DNA from: Marisa cornuarietis
Lineage: Eukaryota; Mollusca; Gastropoda; Architaenioglossa; Ampullariidae
Direction: 5' to 3'
DNA length: 64,000 nt
Assembly (NCBI GenBank): GCA_004794655.1
Contig: SMMW01000013.1
Span: forward strand, 899,501 to 963,500
Position 1 is the first letter of the stretch; each line of letters opens with the position of its first letter. A program made the position numbers and the translations under genes. The notes beneath the pieces were generated by a model. It was given only the letters and a program-made list of their open reading frames with translations. It had not been told where the DNA came from and made no database searches. Below are positions 1 to 25,912 of this stretch, piece by piece.

Positions 1-830
1 TGTTCATGACCTCCAATAGTGCTAAGGAAAAACTTTCCATTGGATGGTCTGTAGAGGTTGTAGAATCCACAGGTGAGATGAATCGTTCTAAGGGAGACAG
101 CATTGATTCACAGAGTGTTTTAAAAAGGTTCCAATTTGCCCGTGCTAAATTCCAGTGGTCTTCCTGTTTTACTGTATTAGTTGAGTTAGAAGAAAGGATG
201 ATAGGGTAGTGGTCACTTCCACAAAGATCATCCCACATATGCCAGTTGAAGTCAACTGTCAGTGTGGGATCACATACTGAGAGATCTATTGCAGTTGTAG
301 ATGCATTATGGGGTCTATAAAAGGTTGGACTACCATCATTCATCACACATAAGTCAAAATCATTAAAAAAAACCTGATAAAAGTTCACCACGTGAATCAC
401 TAACATCCCCACCCCACAGGGGATGATGTCCATTAAAATCCCCCAAGAGGAGTACAGGGGAAGGAAGCTGTTGAAGAAGATCCTCCAGGTGTTGACGAGA
501 AACGCTAATTGAAGGGGGGAGGTATACACTACATACTGTGATGGTTTTCTTAAGGGATATTCTGGCTGCCACAGCTTGTAATGGGGTGGAAAGGGGGATG
601 GGGCTGAAAAGAATATCTGAATGAATTAAAAGAGCTACTCCACCAGCATGAGAGTCATTTGCGGATGCCTTTCGGAGTATCTGAAAACCTTTGCAGGTAA
701 AAGTATCTGTGTCCTGCAAAAAGGTCTCTTGGAGGGCAATCACTTTAGTATCTGTTTGATGTAAAACAACTTTTAGTTCTTCAAAATTTGCCCTAATTCC
801 TCGGCAGTTCCACTGTAACAGATTTGTCAT
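1..830 (-). mobile_element. RNase H-type non-LTR element, ORF2 endonuclease portion
   Basis: From the ATG at 830, 155 codons encode the start of an apurinic-type endonuclease (NLLQWNCRGIRANFEEL, ALQETFL, LLGDFNGHHPLWGG). The frame breaks in a run of eight T at about 363-370. The same protein resumes in another frame through a region with DLCGSDHYP to the window edge. One extra T would explain the break. The element belongs with the copies at 2828 and 28554, so ORF2 probably ended in RNase H. It is inactive here. Confidence 0.8.
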
Positions 831-937
831 TTATAATTTAAGTATGAGAAGATGACCTGGAATGTCGTGTACCAGAGGTGTTTGTGCGGCCTGGGGGTGA
901 GGTTGAAGGAACCCTTCGTTCCTCCATATCCATCAAG

Positions 938-2185
938 CTATCTGAAAGGGGTGCAAAGTGAAGTAGGTGATGGAGGGTGTCGTCGTGTGCGAGGGCTAAC
1001 TGTTTTTGACCCAGGGGGACGGGAGGTTTGTTGAGGTTTTAGAGGGGATTTTTGGGGAGTGGCGGTAATTGTAGTTTGTGACTTTGTAGGTGCAGTTTTT
1101 TGATGAGTACGTGTGGGTGCACGTGCTGTTGATCTGGTTGAGGTGTATGCTGGAATTGGTTGAGGTGTGGAAGGTTTGGGTTGCTGCGTTTGGTCTGTAG
1201 GTGGAGGTGGCATGAGTGTGTGTGTGGGTTTGGGGGTTTCTGTGTTTATCCATGTAATATCTGTTTGGCATGATGTAGATTTTACCGATTTCCGGGAAAC
1301 CACCCCTGCAAAAGATGGGTTTCGGGCTGTTTGTGTGGAGACTTGAAGGTTTCCCAAGACACGGCGACGTGCCTCTGGGTCCGACAAACCTTGTTCTGCT
1401 TTTATCCGCTGGATTTTGTCTTCCTCCTTCCAACGAGGACAGTCTCGGGAGGAGGCTGGGTGACATCCAGCACAATTTGCACATTTGATTGTTCCATGAC
1501 AATCATTTGGGGAGTGAGATTCACTGCACTTTACACAGCGTGTTTCTGATCTACAGGTAGATGAACCATGTCCATATCTTTGACACTTGAAACAACGTAG
1601 GGGTGAAGGGATAAAAAGTGCCACCTTCACCCGAAGATAGCCAATGTTAATGGAGTTTGGGAGGTCTGGAATACAGAAGGTGAGGAAATATGTGTTTGTG
1701 GGAATCAACTTTCCATCTTTCTTAAGGGTGACCCTATGTACATGGGTTACACCCTGCTGAGACAATTCAGTACGTATGTCTACTTCTGACAATCCAGCAA
1801 GATCTCTACACCTGATTACTCCTCTAGATGAATTTAAAGTTTTATGAGGTGTTACTTTTATGGGGCGGTCCACAAATTGTTTTCCGTCCCATTTTCTTAA
1901 TGCTTCGGATGCTTTTTGATTTTTGCATTGGACTAGGAGTTGTCCAGATCTTAGCTGCTTTACTGACAAAAAGTTAGAAGATATGTTTTGTAAACATTTC
2001 TGGACGGCAAAGGGGGACAGTCCCGAGATAGGTTTCTCCGGATCCCCACTCTCCACAATCAAATAATGTGGCCATGCCCTTTCTACAAACTTTTTCAAGT
2101 CATCACGTGCCTCCTCCTCACTGTCTGAGGAATTTTCATCAAAAGGTCGAGAGCATTATCCAGGATGTGAAAGTTTTTTGGCCAT
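938..2185 (-). mobile_element. ORF1 of the same non-LTR element (CCHC zinc knuckles)
   Basis: A 386-codon open frame (2098-938) encodes an RNA-binding gag-like protein: an RRM-like N-terminal half, then Cys/His knuckles (CFKCQRYGHGSSTC, CVKCSESHSPNDC, CANCAGCHPASSRDC), then a Pro/Thr/Gln-rich tail. The frame extends upstream through an acidic stretch (NSSDSEEEARDD) to a possible ATG at 2185, interrupted by a TAA near 2158-2160. It ends about 100 bp before the ORF2 ATG at 830, the usual ORF1-ORF2 layout. Confidence 0.82.
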
Positions 2186-2827
2186 GAGAAAAGATGAAGG
2201 TTCATTTCTCCTGTTCCCCACCCACCACGGAGTCCAACTAGGGGATGCAGCCGAGCGGTACCACATGGGTATATCTAGCAGGGCTGCACCAGGGCTACAG
2301 GAGAAGTATACTCTGACCCACAAGGATGTGAAACAGATTGACCCAGGCCGCAGCCTTCTAGCAAAACTAGGGCATTGCACGACCAGCCGATTGATTGGTG
2401 CGGGCCAGCACCAACCTCCTGTCTAGGAGAAGTTTGGGCCAAAGAGGAATGTTGGTATGATGGGTCGCAACCCATCAGTGACCTCAGCCTCCAGGATCCC
2501 ATTCTCCTCCGACACAGGTCGCCCTGCACGGCAAACGCAGGGGGCCTAAAGAAGGCCACTGAGAAAGCAAAAAGGAAGAGAAAGAGATATTTTGGGAAGC
2601 ATTGAAAAAGGGGAAAGGACCAAAAGGCAGAGGATAGAATAGGAAAAACGGCAGTGAAGGAAATAAGTGTTTTGACGAAAAAGGAATAAAGGTGAAAGGA
2701 CCTGTGAGACAGAAACCAGTACAGTGAGGAGGAAAGAGGCAGGCCACTTCGTCACCCATCCAGAGAGAAGTTGGGTGTCCACCCCCGGCACTAGGAGCCG
2801 GGCCCACGGGGGCGCTCCACTTTTGAA
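2186..2827 (-). other. Probable 5' leader of the minus-strand non-LTR element
   Basis: This stretch lies between ORF1 and the oppositely oriented copy. It is GC-richer than its surroundings and has no convincing open frame. It is assigned as the leader from position only. The exact boundary with the plus-strand copy near 2820 is not visible. Confidence 0.35.
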
Positions 2828-4424
2828 ATGACTACCTTGTCATCACAATATTCTGCAGCTTTTCAACAAGTGAAGGCTTGCAAAGAATCAACACGATGTA
2901 ACTTTCAATCTGATAACTTTGAAGCCTACAACATCGATTTCTCTATGTCTGAACTTAAACAAGCACTTTCGAAGTGCTCCCACTCGGCTCCAGGACCAGA
3001 CAATATCTCATATCAAATCATAATCAAACTCCCAGAATCATCATTGAGGACATTACTGAAACTTTTCAGCCATATATGGAGCACAGGAAACCTTCCTGTG
3101 GAAGAGTAGTGGAAGAGGTTCATTTCTTGGGTATTATTTTTGATCATAAACTCTCTTTTCAAGACCACATCCGCCATACTGAGGCTTCTTGTCTGAGAGC
3201 CCTGGATGTCTTGAGAGTGATAAGCAATACAAAAAAGGGTGCAGAACAAATCACTTTACTCCGTTTGTATCATTCTCTAGAGGTTCTAAATTGGACCATG
3301 GATGCATAGTCTAGGACATCATACCTAAAAAGCCTAGACAGTGTACACCATCATGGCCTCAGAATTTGCTTTGGAGCCTTCACGACTACCCCCATACACA
3401 GCCTATATGCAGAGGCGGGTGAACCCCCTCTAGGTTTACGCCAACTAAAATTAATCTTAATTAATCATGTCCTATGTCTCGAAACTTTGAGGTCTGCCCC
3501 AGAACCCTGCTTACCACTCAGTTTTCTCCCTTCAGTTTCTGGATGAGTATAGGGCATGTGAACACGAACAAAAACCTCTACCCATACGGGCTTACCCTCA
3601 TCTTCAGAAATTAAGAATGGACCCCAAAACAACAGCACCATTTGCAATGACCAAAACACCACCATGGCTACTTCCTATACTGGAAATTCGTTTTGACCTC
3701 TCCAACTTAAAGTAATCCGAAACCCCTGATATCTGCAACTGGTCACAGCTGCAACAGTGCTGATGAAAATTTCCACACCCTCTGACAGCTTGCTCGGAAA
3801 GCCATAGCTCCATTTCCTCTGCAGAATTAAAAGCTCTACTACTTGCTTTGCAGTACATCTGCACATCTAGAGATAAAAAGTTCTTGGTCATTTCAGACTC
3901 CCTATCATCCTTACTTGTACTCCACTCTGAACACTTGGATCATCCACTATTGGTTCAGTTTTTCAAACTTCTATCCTCATTACAAAAGACAATATTGATA
4001 TTATCTTTATTTGGGTGCCTGGCCATGCAAGTATTCCAGGAAACACTTGAGCTGATGAGTCAGCCAAAAGGACCCTTCGGCAACCACTTATGGTCCATAT
4101 GTTTGCCTCAGATTGGTACGATTCTTTGAAGGTGTCGATCTCACAACTTTGGCAACTCCACTGGGACTCCATGGAACACAACGAACGTCACTCCATTTTT
4201 CCAAAACTGATAGCATAACACAAGAATCTCTAAACCGACAAGGAAAAGTGGTTATAGACTACAAACTGGACACACATTTATCCCTCATTTGGTCAGCAGA
4301 TGACATGGGGAATAGACAGGGTGGCAAACCCTTACCAACAGCTAACTCTAAATTAAAGACTAACCTTACCGCAAAAGAGTGGAGACAGGTTAACACCTCA
4401 TTTCCTGGGATATTAAAATATTGA
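2828..4424 (+). mobile_element. Decayed RT and RNase H portion of the RNase H-type element
   Basis: The stretch encodes the RT finger region (SELKQALSKCSHSAPGPDNISY), then jumps near 3105 to the post-catalytic RT region (EEVHFLGIIFDHKLSFQDHI), so the catalytic palm is deleted. Broken frames from 3800 encode an RNase H core (ELKALLLALQYI-like, FLVISDSLSSLL). The sequence closely resembles the copy at 28554-29585. Multiple stops and frameshifts make it a fossil. Confidence 0.78.
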
Positions 4425-4674
4425 CTCACAGATAGGACAACGCCTCATAAGTATTTTCATAAAGCTCTTGCATCGGCAAGTAGTAGCATCAGAAGAAATA
4501 ATTTAGGTCAATTCATGTGTGCTTTTCTTAAACATTCACAATGCATTATTGACTCACAGATAGGACAACGCCTCATTAGTATTTGCATAAAGCTCTTGCA
4601 TCGGCAAGTAGTAGTATCAGAAGAAATAATTTAGGTCAATTCATGTGTGCTTTTCTTAAACATTCACAATGCAT
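4419..4674. repeat. 128-bp tandem duplication
   Basis: Two adjacent units (about 4419-4546 and 4547-4674) both begin TATTGACTCACAGATAGG and end TTCACAATGCA. They differ at only a few positions, so the duplication is recent. No coding potential is seen. Confidence 0.9.
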
Positions 4675-5914
4675 TTTTGTAATGAAGTAAACAGCTGTAT
4701 GTTCATTAATTCGCTAGCAACTATGAGCTAAATGTGAAGGACTAGACAGGCTCAGTGAGAGTTCTTCAAATGGGTGCACAAGGCTGGTCCTGTTGGCCTG
4801 TCTTCATTGGCCAATGTTTGGGCTTGCTTGCTTTGGATCTGGCCAGTGCCAGTTAAGGGAGTGATAATTATGAACTAGGAGCTAAATTTCATGTTTGACT
4901 CAGGATGGCTTAGAAGGCACGAGCAAAGGCTCAAAACATAGGTTTACTTACTGTGCAAGGTAAGGTATTATGTAAACCAAATCAAGAATACAATCATTTG
5001 TTCTACAGATGCAAAAATGTCTTGCATGTTGTGCAAATCTAAGCATGTGATGGATTATACATTAATATTTTGTGTACTACATGAAGTTCCACTTCATTTA
5101 TGATGACTTGCACAGAGTTCTACTTGAATGGGTAACAGAAGAGGTGAAAATGTTCACTTAGGTGGGAGCCACCTTGTCCAAAGATAGCAGCTGTAAGGGA
5201 GAAATATGCATCAGGATTGCAACAGTGACTGCAGCAATGGCCAGGTCGGTCAGAGACTGGTGCGATCAGACTTGCAGTTAAGTATATGTAGCACTGTCAT
5301 CTCTGGTGGGCCTCCAAGAACCCCTTCTGGCAACATTAAAAGAGCAAGCTTGTCTGCTTTGACCATGTAAATCAGCACAATGCTGTAAAACCATTAGGGC
5401 ATTCTTCCAAAAGACACAGAACTGGCTGGAGAATATAAGAGAATAGACATACTAATCATGCCAGACTTAATTGATTGCTGCCACTGAGTAAAGGCCTGTG
5501 TGATGAACTTTGTCAATTGTATTTGTTTAATTCAGTTCTCCTCTCTTACATGACCAGTACATGTCAATTAGTACAGGTACTGGCTTGCACATATAATTCC
5601 AAGTAATACACCTTCCCCAATGTATAAGTTTGAAGTGTGTGTGGTTCTAACAAATTCTGATGAGGTGGTTGGTGAAGCAGTAACTTTGAGATTTGGGTGT
5701 CATGGGTTCTCACCAACACATAGTTTTAGATATGACATCTGTTGACAGGGTTGACCGTTTTCTCTGGGTACTCCCGTTTCCTTCACCTTGTAAAGTGCCC
5801 TCACCCATCTTTGCTGGTGGGGAAGAGTGCTCTATCAATAAATCAACATATTAGTATTATTAATATTAGTTATTAATACATCAATGGTTGACACAAAAAT
5901 CACCACTGCTTTCA
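4675..5914. other. Intergenic stretch with small RTE and SINE-like remnants
   Basis: It holds a plus-strand RTE thumb fragment at about 5110-5290 (GATLSKDSSCKGEICIRIAT followed by AAMAR) and a possible SINE at about 5640-5850 with CTCTGGGTACTCCCGTTTCC and an AATAAATC-type tail. Nothing else is recognisable. Confidence 0.5.
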
Positions 5915-8900
5915 GTCACAAAAATTAGGCGTTTATTAAAGTGTCTTATAAGTACAGAACAGTCATGCAAATAAAATAAATGATGTGATGACAAGTGTAC
6001 AATAGTTTCAAATTTTTTAAATAAGTATACAAAAAGAAACAACATAAACAATCACAAGATACTAGCAGAGATGTAGGACCTAACAATATTACACATACTG
6101 ACTTAAAGAATCACAAGTTATGAGGCAAGATGAATCTTGCGAAGTTTCACATTGATACACAGCTTACAAATAAAACAAGGAAGTTGTCTATACAAGTACT
6201 TAAAATAGAGAATGGGGAAAGTTATCAGCAAGCAGGGCAGTGCATTTGCCCATAGTGATTTCATACACTGACGCACAGCTCTAGATTCATCATCTTGTTA
6301 ACGAAGCCAAAAATCACCACCATTCACTCTCTCTCCACTTACACATGCTCTTCTCTCCCATTGTAACAGGAAACGAAACTCGCACACAGTAGGCTAACTA
6401 AATAAGTAATGCATGTAATGCTCACTCTTTTACCAGTCTAAATCTTTACAGTTCAATATTTGGTCAGAATGGACACATTTCTTCCTGGACATCAATTTGA
6501 ACAGAAGGCTCTTTCAATTTAACCAGAAGGCAGGAACAAAGTCCAACAGGTGCAATCATACTGCCTTTTTGACAAAAATTCTCAAGAACTTTCTGACAGC
6601 ACACAAATGAATAAAAAAAACAAAACCCATCCTATATTCTAGCATGGTGCAAGTCTTGTGCACCAACTATAGGCTTTCTTGTCTGAGAAAAATTTAGAAA
6701 TGAAGAGCTGAAAAATACATGTACAATGAACAAATGTGGAGTAATATATCCTGCCATTCAATAGTAGTAAGTGCAATTTTGCCGTTTAAGGATGTTAAAA
6801 ATTCCTTTTACTGGTTTGTAAATTATTTCTTTTTTTTTTTGTCTATGATTTCTGACGCAAAATTTGTCGTGTCTCATAAGTGATGTTTTACTCATTGCTG
6901 ATAAATTTCTGGCATATATCTTATAAACTAGGGAGCCAATTGAAGACCTAATTTTCTTAGGACGAATTAGTGATCTAAATAGATCCATACGACAGACAAG
7001 CACATGTTTAAGAGCTCGTATTCTGCAAAGTAGCAGAATATTTCAAGATATTTCTCTTTTTTTTCTGACAATGCTAATTGAAAACAAGGAAACAATATAT
7101 TCACAGATCTGAGAACTGGCTTGTTTATTAACAAATTTCATTCTCTGGCTAAGATTTACATTCCAATGCTTCCTAACAAATGAATACCATCTTGTTTGGA
7201 TTTTACCATAAGCTGTACTGAAGCTTTTAAAAGAACGTAGAAGTAAAAATTCAAAAATAAACCTTTAAGTCTCGAATGACAAGGAACTTATATATTGTGG
7301 AAATTCCTTTACATTAATGTTCTCTTTACATATGTATCCTTGACCTACAGCATGATCTCCATGTGCTGATTTTGGAAAACCAAACAAAAAGCAGTAAAAT
7401 TAATATGATTCTACTGCATTTGCATGCATATGTTGTGTTGTGAAGTTTCTAGCTAGAAACTGGTGCATCATAAGAATTATTTTTATTCTTATGAGAAATT
7501 TTTCACCTCTTGTATTCCAAACGTCACCCAATTTCACAATATGGGATGGGGGAACTAAAACATTGTGCTCTTACTTTTAACTCCAAGTGCACAAAATTTA
7601 CAAAGCACACCATAAACACAGTCCTCCAAGTTGCCCTGGTGACATAAAATGTAAGTGTAAATAAAAGGTTATTCCCCCACCCCTTTGCCTTTCACACACA
7701 TATCACACAAGCATTGGAGACCCATGTTTCTCCACTTGCAACCCTTCTGTATCTACATATGCAAATTGTATTCACAAGCTAAAGAGAAGAAAAGCCAATA
7801 TGCATATGATGGTAGTAACACAAATGAGGATGATTACAAAGACATGGACTGAAGGCATCTGTCTTCCAGCCTTAACAAGCTATATCTCCCTGATCCAAAG
7901 ATTTAATGTTTGGTCCACCACATTACATTGAGGAAAAAACATTAATGCTAGCAAAACGAAATGTGTGCCATACAGAGGCACCTTAGCAGCAAGATGTGCA
8001 CTGTCATAAAAGAGTATTTCCCAGACTGGCATGGTTTAAATATAACTCCTGGTTACACATCATTACTCACAGGCTTTAAATGTCAGGCTGTCAAATGCTG
8101 ATTTCACAAGATCTCACCATGGCCAACATCTGTGTTTATCTAGCCACTAATGCATATGGTACATGGAAAATATATTCTTTTAAAAATGGAGAGGGAGAAA
8201 TTTTTTTTTTAAATCCAGGCAAAAAAACTGTTGCAAAACCAAACATAACAGATGAGGGATATAACAGTAAACTCGACCTGCTTTCTAGTTTAGTTATCAC
8301 GGCTATATGTTACTTTGGCAGAAAAGCTGAATGAAACTTGGAGGTAAGGAAGCCTTTGTCAATACAATAGCTGCAAGCATAACTTGGGCTTACACACTTA
8401 CTCTGGTCAATCCCCTGGAGTTGAGAAGACCTAAGCCCACAGCCAGCTGCAGAATTGCAGTTGTTTACCATGTAGTACAAATTAGTGTTCAATAAGTTAA
8501 AATACACAGGCTAAGGCAAGAAAAAATATAATCCTGTATTTTTGCATGAAATATAAAAAGGCTTAATGGGCTGTAGTCACCCCAAGACACACCAGCAGTT
8601 ACAGTACCTCTTCTGGTACACCTTGCTTATCTGCTGCACTTGCTATTACTGAGCTTTTGAAGTTTATGGTATGCTGTATATAGCTTAGATGTATGAGTTA
8701 AACATCAATACAAAATACTAACAGACTTCATTCTACAAACACAGAAATGGTGTAAGGAAAACATGAGCAGACTGCAAAAATAGTAATGGCTGTTGCATAG
8801 TTACTCCAACAAAACCTTTTAAACTTTGGTAAGTTTAAATAAGCAAGATAAAATACCCTTGATTTGTTCACTAAGAGATCTAGTTTTAATATTTATGAAA

Positions 8901-10091
8901 CTTGGGCATTTTTTATATCTGTAACCCTAAGCAGAGACACTGCAGCAGTTGAAGAAGATGCTTAAAACCCACTGCTAAATCAGGAAATTTATGATGAAAA
9001 CTACATGAGGCTATTGTAATTGCATTTCTAGCAAAAAAAAACAAACAAAAAACAAAACATGATTTAAAATTTAGTCTTCTTTTAATCTCATCAACAATCT
9101 TAGTCACCTCTTGTTGCAAAAATATTGTTGGCAGTGTGGGAGGAGTAGATCAGATGGGAAAAAAACCCACATAATAAAAGTCCTGCATCCTGCTGCTGTA
9201 TTTTGGTGGTTTTATTTAAAAAAAACACTGGATAGCCAATGCTTGACTTTAAGGTTAAAAACACTTTCACGTCAACATAATTTGAGTCAATCACATTATA
9301 AGCCAGTACACTGTTGTAACACAGCAGTTTAGAAGTCTTTTTTTCCTACCTTTTAACAAAAATGCATGTGGGTTCACATAGACATGCCTCTACTGTTTCC
9401 AGAAATCCTGGCATCTAAGCAATTTCTCCATCAAGCTTAGAGACGAAAAACCAAAAGACTTACAAATACAAGGAAATGCCAGATAGGCATAGATACTGTC
9501 CAGTTATATGTTAATTGTGCTCACAGTTTACACACTGGTCTCTAACAGATGTGCATTCTTCATGGCATGCATTTCATTCAATGGTAAGGCATCATAAATG
9601 AATGCTAAGCAGCAACATTTAGCAAGCATACACATAGCGAAATGGGTGTGCACTAGCATGATTTTCACTGCTCAAGATGCTTTCCACAAGTGGAAGAATT
9701 TCAACATAAATATGCTGGAAAGATGACAACTTCCTCATTATTAGACCAAGAGGAAAGATACCGCAATAACTGTGCAACTCTGCAAACTGCTTGGTCAATT
9801 CTGTCCTTGGGGCTTTTTGTTGGAGATCTGCACTGTCGGGGTATACTGTCTTCGTCTGAGCAAACTGTTAAATAACCCAGCACATGGGACGTTATTGAAA
9901 CTAGACCAGTGACTTGAAAGACAAGCTGACCGTCTAGGATAGTTCTTGTTGAATGTCTCTTATTTTTGTGCCTGCATTTCCAGGTAACCTGAGGCTGGTA
10001 GTGGCATCTTAAATTAAATGTGTTAAAGAAGGAAGATGGGCTGCCAACACATGATGCAGTCCTGATTCCATGGAGTAGGAAATTATACACA
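5915..10091 (-). other. RAL: Probable long 3' UTR of the distal Ral transcript
   Basis: This 4.2-kb AT-rich stretch follows the exon B stop codon. It has no recognisable transposon and no convincing open frame. An AATAAA signal on the minus strand (5932-5937) is the last before the repeat-rich region begins, so it is a plausible poly(A) signal with cleavage near 5910-5920. The UTR extent is inferred; earlier AATAAA-like hexamers could also be used. Confidence 0.4.
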
Positions 10092-23578
<13,487 letters not shown>

Positions 23579-23611
23579 CTTGATTGTTAATGTATATCCA
23601 GATGCCCAGTA

Positions 23612-25489
23612 CTAAAAAGCAGGGGAAAATAGACAAAATATCTGTTTATAAATCTACTAACAGCTGGGATGCATAAAATGAAAGAAAAATATGTATACAC
23701 TGGAATTTGCTTACAGAAATGGCTGTCTAAAAAAAATCACAAAAAATTATATAAGCTTTATAGCAATACTCTTACCATTCATTTTCATTTACAGACATAC
23801 TAAATGTTAATTGATAATCTGACTTAGACTGAGACTTTTAAAAGTTTATAAGTTATATGAACTTTAATCTTATAAATGGTCTAAGTCATAAACTAAGATG
23901 CCGAACTTTTATCTTGTAACAAACTAAACCGTCACAACTCTGCATTTAAATCAGCCTTTAATCGCATAAATTCCTCAGCGAAATGGGGACATAGCAAAAA
24001 TACTAAACTTCCTTATGTCATGCTTTTTCTAAAACCTGAATGTTACCACCCCACAAGATCAAAAATTACAGCAAATCTTATTAAAAAAAAGAACTTGGAC
24101 TATCATAATCTTATATTTTATTAAACCTGTACATGTCTTTCATGGGAGAGTGGTTCACTTATTCTTATATACAACTAACACTTTTTGCATGGATATATTA
24201 AAAATACATATTTTTACAGCAATGAGCTACAAAATGTGTGGCACTAAGGTGCTACAAAAGAATTTTTTGTGTATGTAATATTTATACATTCTGTGGAATA
24301 TGTACTTGACAAAAGTGTAAGAAAAAAACGTGCAAGATGAGATCTGAACCCAAGACTGCAATCATCACTATACTGATGACAGGCACTATAAGTTATGGAC
24401 TGACCACCACTTTTACTACAAATTATAATGAGTTTTCATATATGACAATTCGGCCACATTTGGTTGGAATAACATGTTGCAATGTGCTACGTTTCATTAC
24501 CTTCGCCATCCTTAACGAGTGCTCTAGTGTTGGTTTCTGTAACGTGCATTTTTTTAATGGTGGGGTTGTTAGCCCTACCACAGCCTAATTTACCTCTAGG
24601 TGAGGTGTCCACCTTGGTCGCCTCTTACGACATGCCTGGCTGGACAGTAGGGACCCTATTCTTACAATTTTAGGCAAGCATTACCCCGGGGGTGCTACGA
24701 TTCATACCTATTTTCAGGCAGCATTGTCACTGTACCCGAACAAAGCTATATCATACAGATGTCAAGTAAAAAGTGCTAAGTTTCGGACGTTACTTCAGGT
24801 GTGTCAAGTCGGCAGTGTGACTCACTCTGCTAAAGATAAGGAAACACGCATCCAAAAGTAAAACGTATTACGGATTATAAAAGGTACAAAATTATAAATT
24901 TATAATTTACACACCAGATTTATATATCCGTGTGTATATGTTCGTTAATTATTGTCCCGTTATTCAACGGGGAACCCATTCACCAAAACGGCGAAAATAT
25001 TTGTACCACACCCTTGAAGGACGAACACGCCAAAAACATTATCTTCAAAATCTTCTACACTGAGAATGATTTGAAAGAAGACCTAACCAGCTGCACAAAA
25101 TTAATATCGTCTAATGAGTCATGAATGTCTATCATTTGATAGTTCACTAATCAGTTACATTTTTACCATCCGACGCTTTTTTTAAAAATGCAGTTATTAA
25201 GATTTTACAACGCACAACACCAGTCTGATGGGTTTTTCTTATCTGTAGAGTATTATCATTACTAAAATATAGATTGGATTTTCTTCTTACACCAATAAGA
25301 AACCAGCCTGAAGATGCGATGATAATAAAATTAAAGACCGACTCCCGACTGCCCTGCCCCAAAAAATTTAGAGTTTCCGTTCTTTTAAGATTATGAAATG
25401 TATGAAAATTAGTCAATGGGAGCTAAATCATGCAGATTTATGGAAGAGAAAGTAAGAACACAAAATACAGTAGTTCTCATGATACTGAC
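23612..25489. other. RAL: Ral 5' intron with SINE remnants
   Basis: It contains a minus-strand tRNA-like SINE remnant at about 24310-24405, with a B-box-like GGTTCAGATCTC. A second SINE-type block at about 24590-24760 includes GCATGTCGTAAGAGGCGACC on the minus strand. The rest is AT-rich and featureless. Confidence 0.5.
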
Positions 25490-25854
25490 CTCAAGGTTTC
25501 ACTAAAGATTTTGAAACAACTACAACGGAACACTCATTTGAAGCAACTTTCCCAAACTGGAAATGGCGAGGGCCAGTGAGGTGTTGTGGGATTGATGACG
25601 TCACGATGACCCAGGCACTGACCCCGGCTGGGGAAGTGCGTTTATTCGACAGAAGTAATGAATTGTGGTTTTATGCTGTAGTTATAGACAATGATTGCGT
25701 TAAAAATGTTAAATCTGGACGTTACATAGAGTTGCGTACTAATAGGTAAATTAAGTATATTCGATGGATTGTTGAAAATTGACCATGCACATACCGCAAC
25801 TGCTAATGAGGCAAGCGTCGAGAACCCGCTGAAGATTGCTGTGCACAATCAAAG
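25490..25854. promoter_or_regulatory. Bidirectional Ral/MED1 promoter region with CRE
   Basis: The interval lies between the candidate Ral leader exon and the MED1 ATG (365 bp). It contains a full palindromic cAMP-response element TGACGTCA at 25596-25603. A YY1-like AAGATGGCAGC overlaps the MED1 start at 25853. No TATA box is placed convincingly, as expected for housekeeping divergent promoters. Transcription start sites are not visible from sequence. Confidence 0.55.
25491..25572 (-). other. RAL: Candidate 5' noncoding exon of Ral
   Basis: Exon 1 has an upstream acceptor, so a 5' leader exon must exist. A donor-like CTTGAG|GTCAGT (exon end 25490) lies just inside the divergent promoter region and would splice to 23611. 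Start and identity are guesses from position and the donor match only. Confidence 0.3.
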
Positions 25855-25912
25855 ATGGCAGCCGCTGTCAGTGGGTTATTCCCTGTTTGTTTGGACCAAC
25901 AGCGCTCTTGCG
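25855..25912 (+). CDS. MED1: MED1 exon 1
   Basis: The ATG at 25855 (context CAAAGATGGCA) opens 19 codons, MAAAVSGLFPVCLDQQRSC, plus one base, with donor TGCG|GTAAAT. The N-terminal tip is not conserved, so the start rests on position next to the promoter and the correct phase into exon 2. Confidence 0.75.

Noticed and set aside
2484..2807. 107-codon minus-strand frame and overlapping frames at 2156-2605
   Set aside because: Several overlapping frames without domains in a GC-rich leader-like stretch; no one frame is supported.
25642..25848. 68-codon minus-strand frame in the promoter
   Set aside because: No homology and not connected by splice sites to Ral coding exons.
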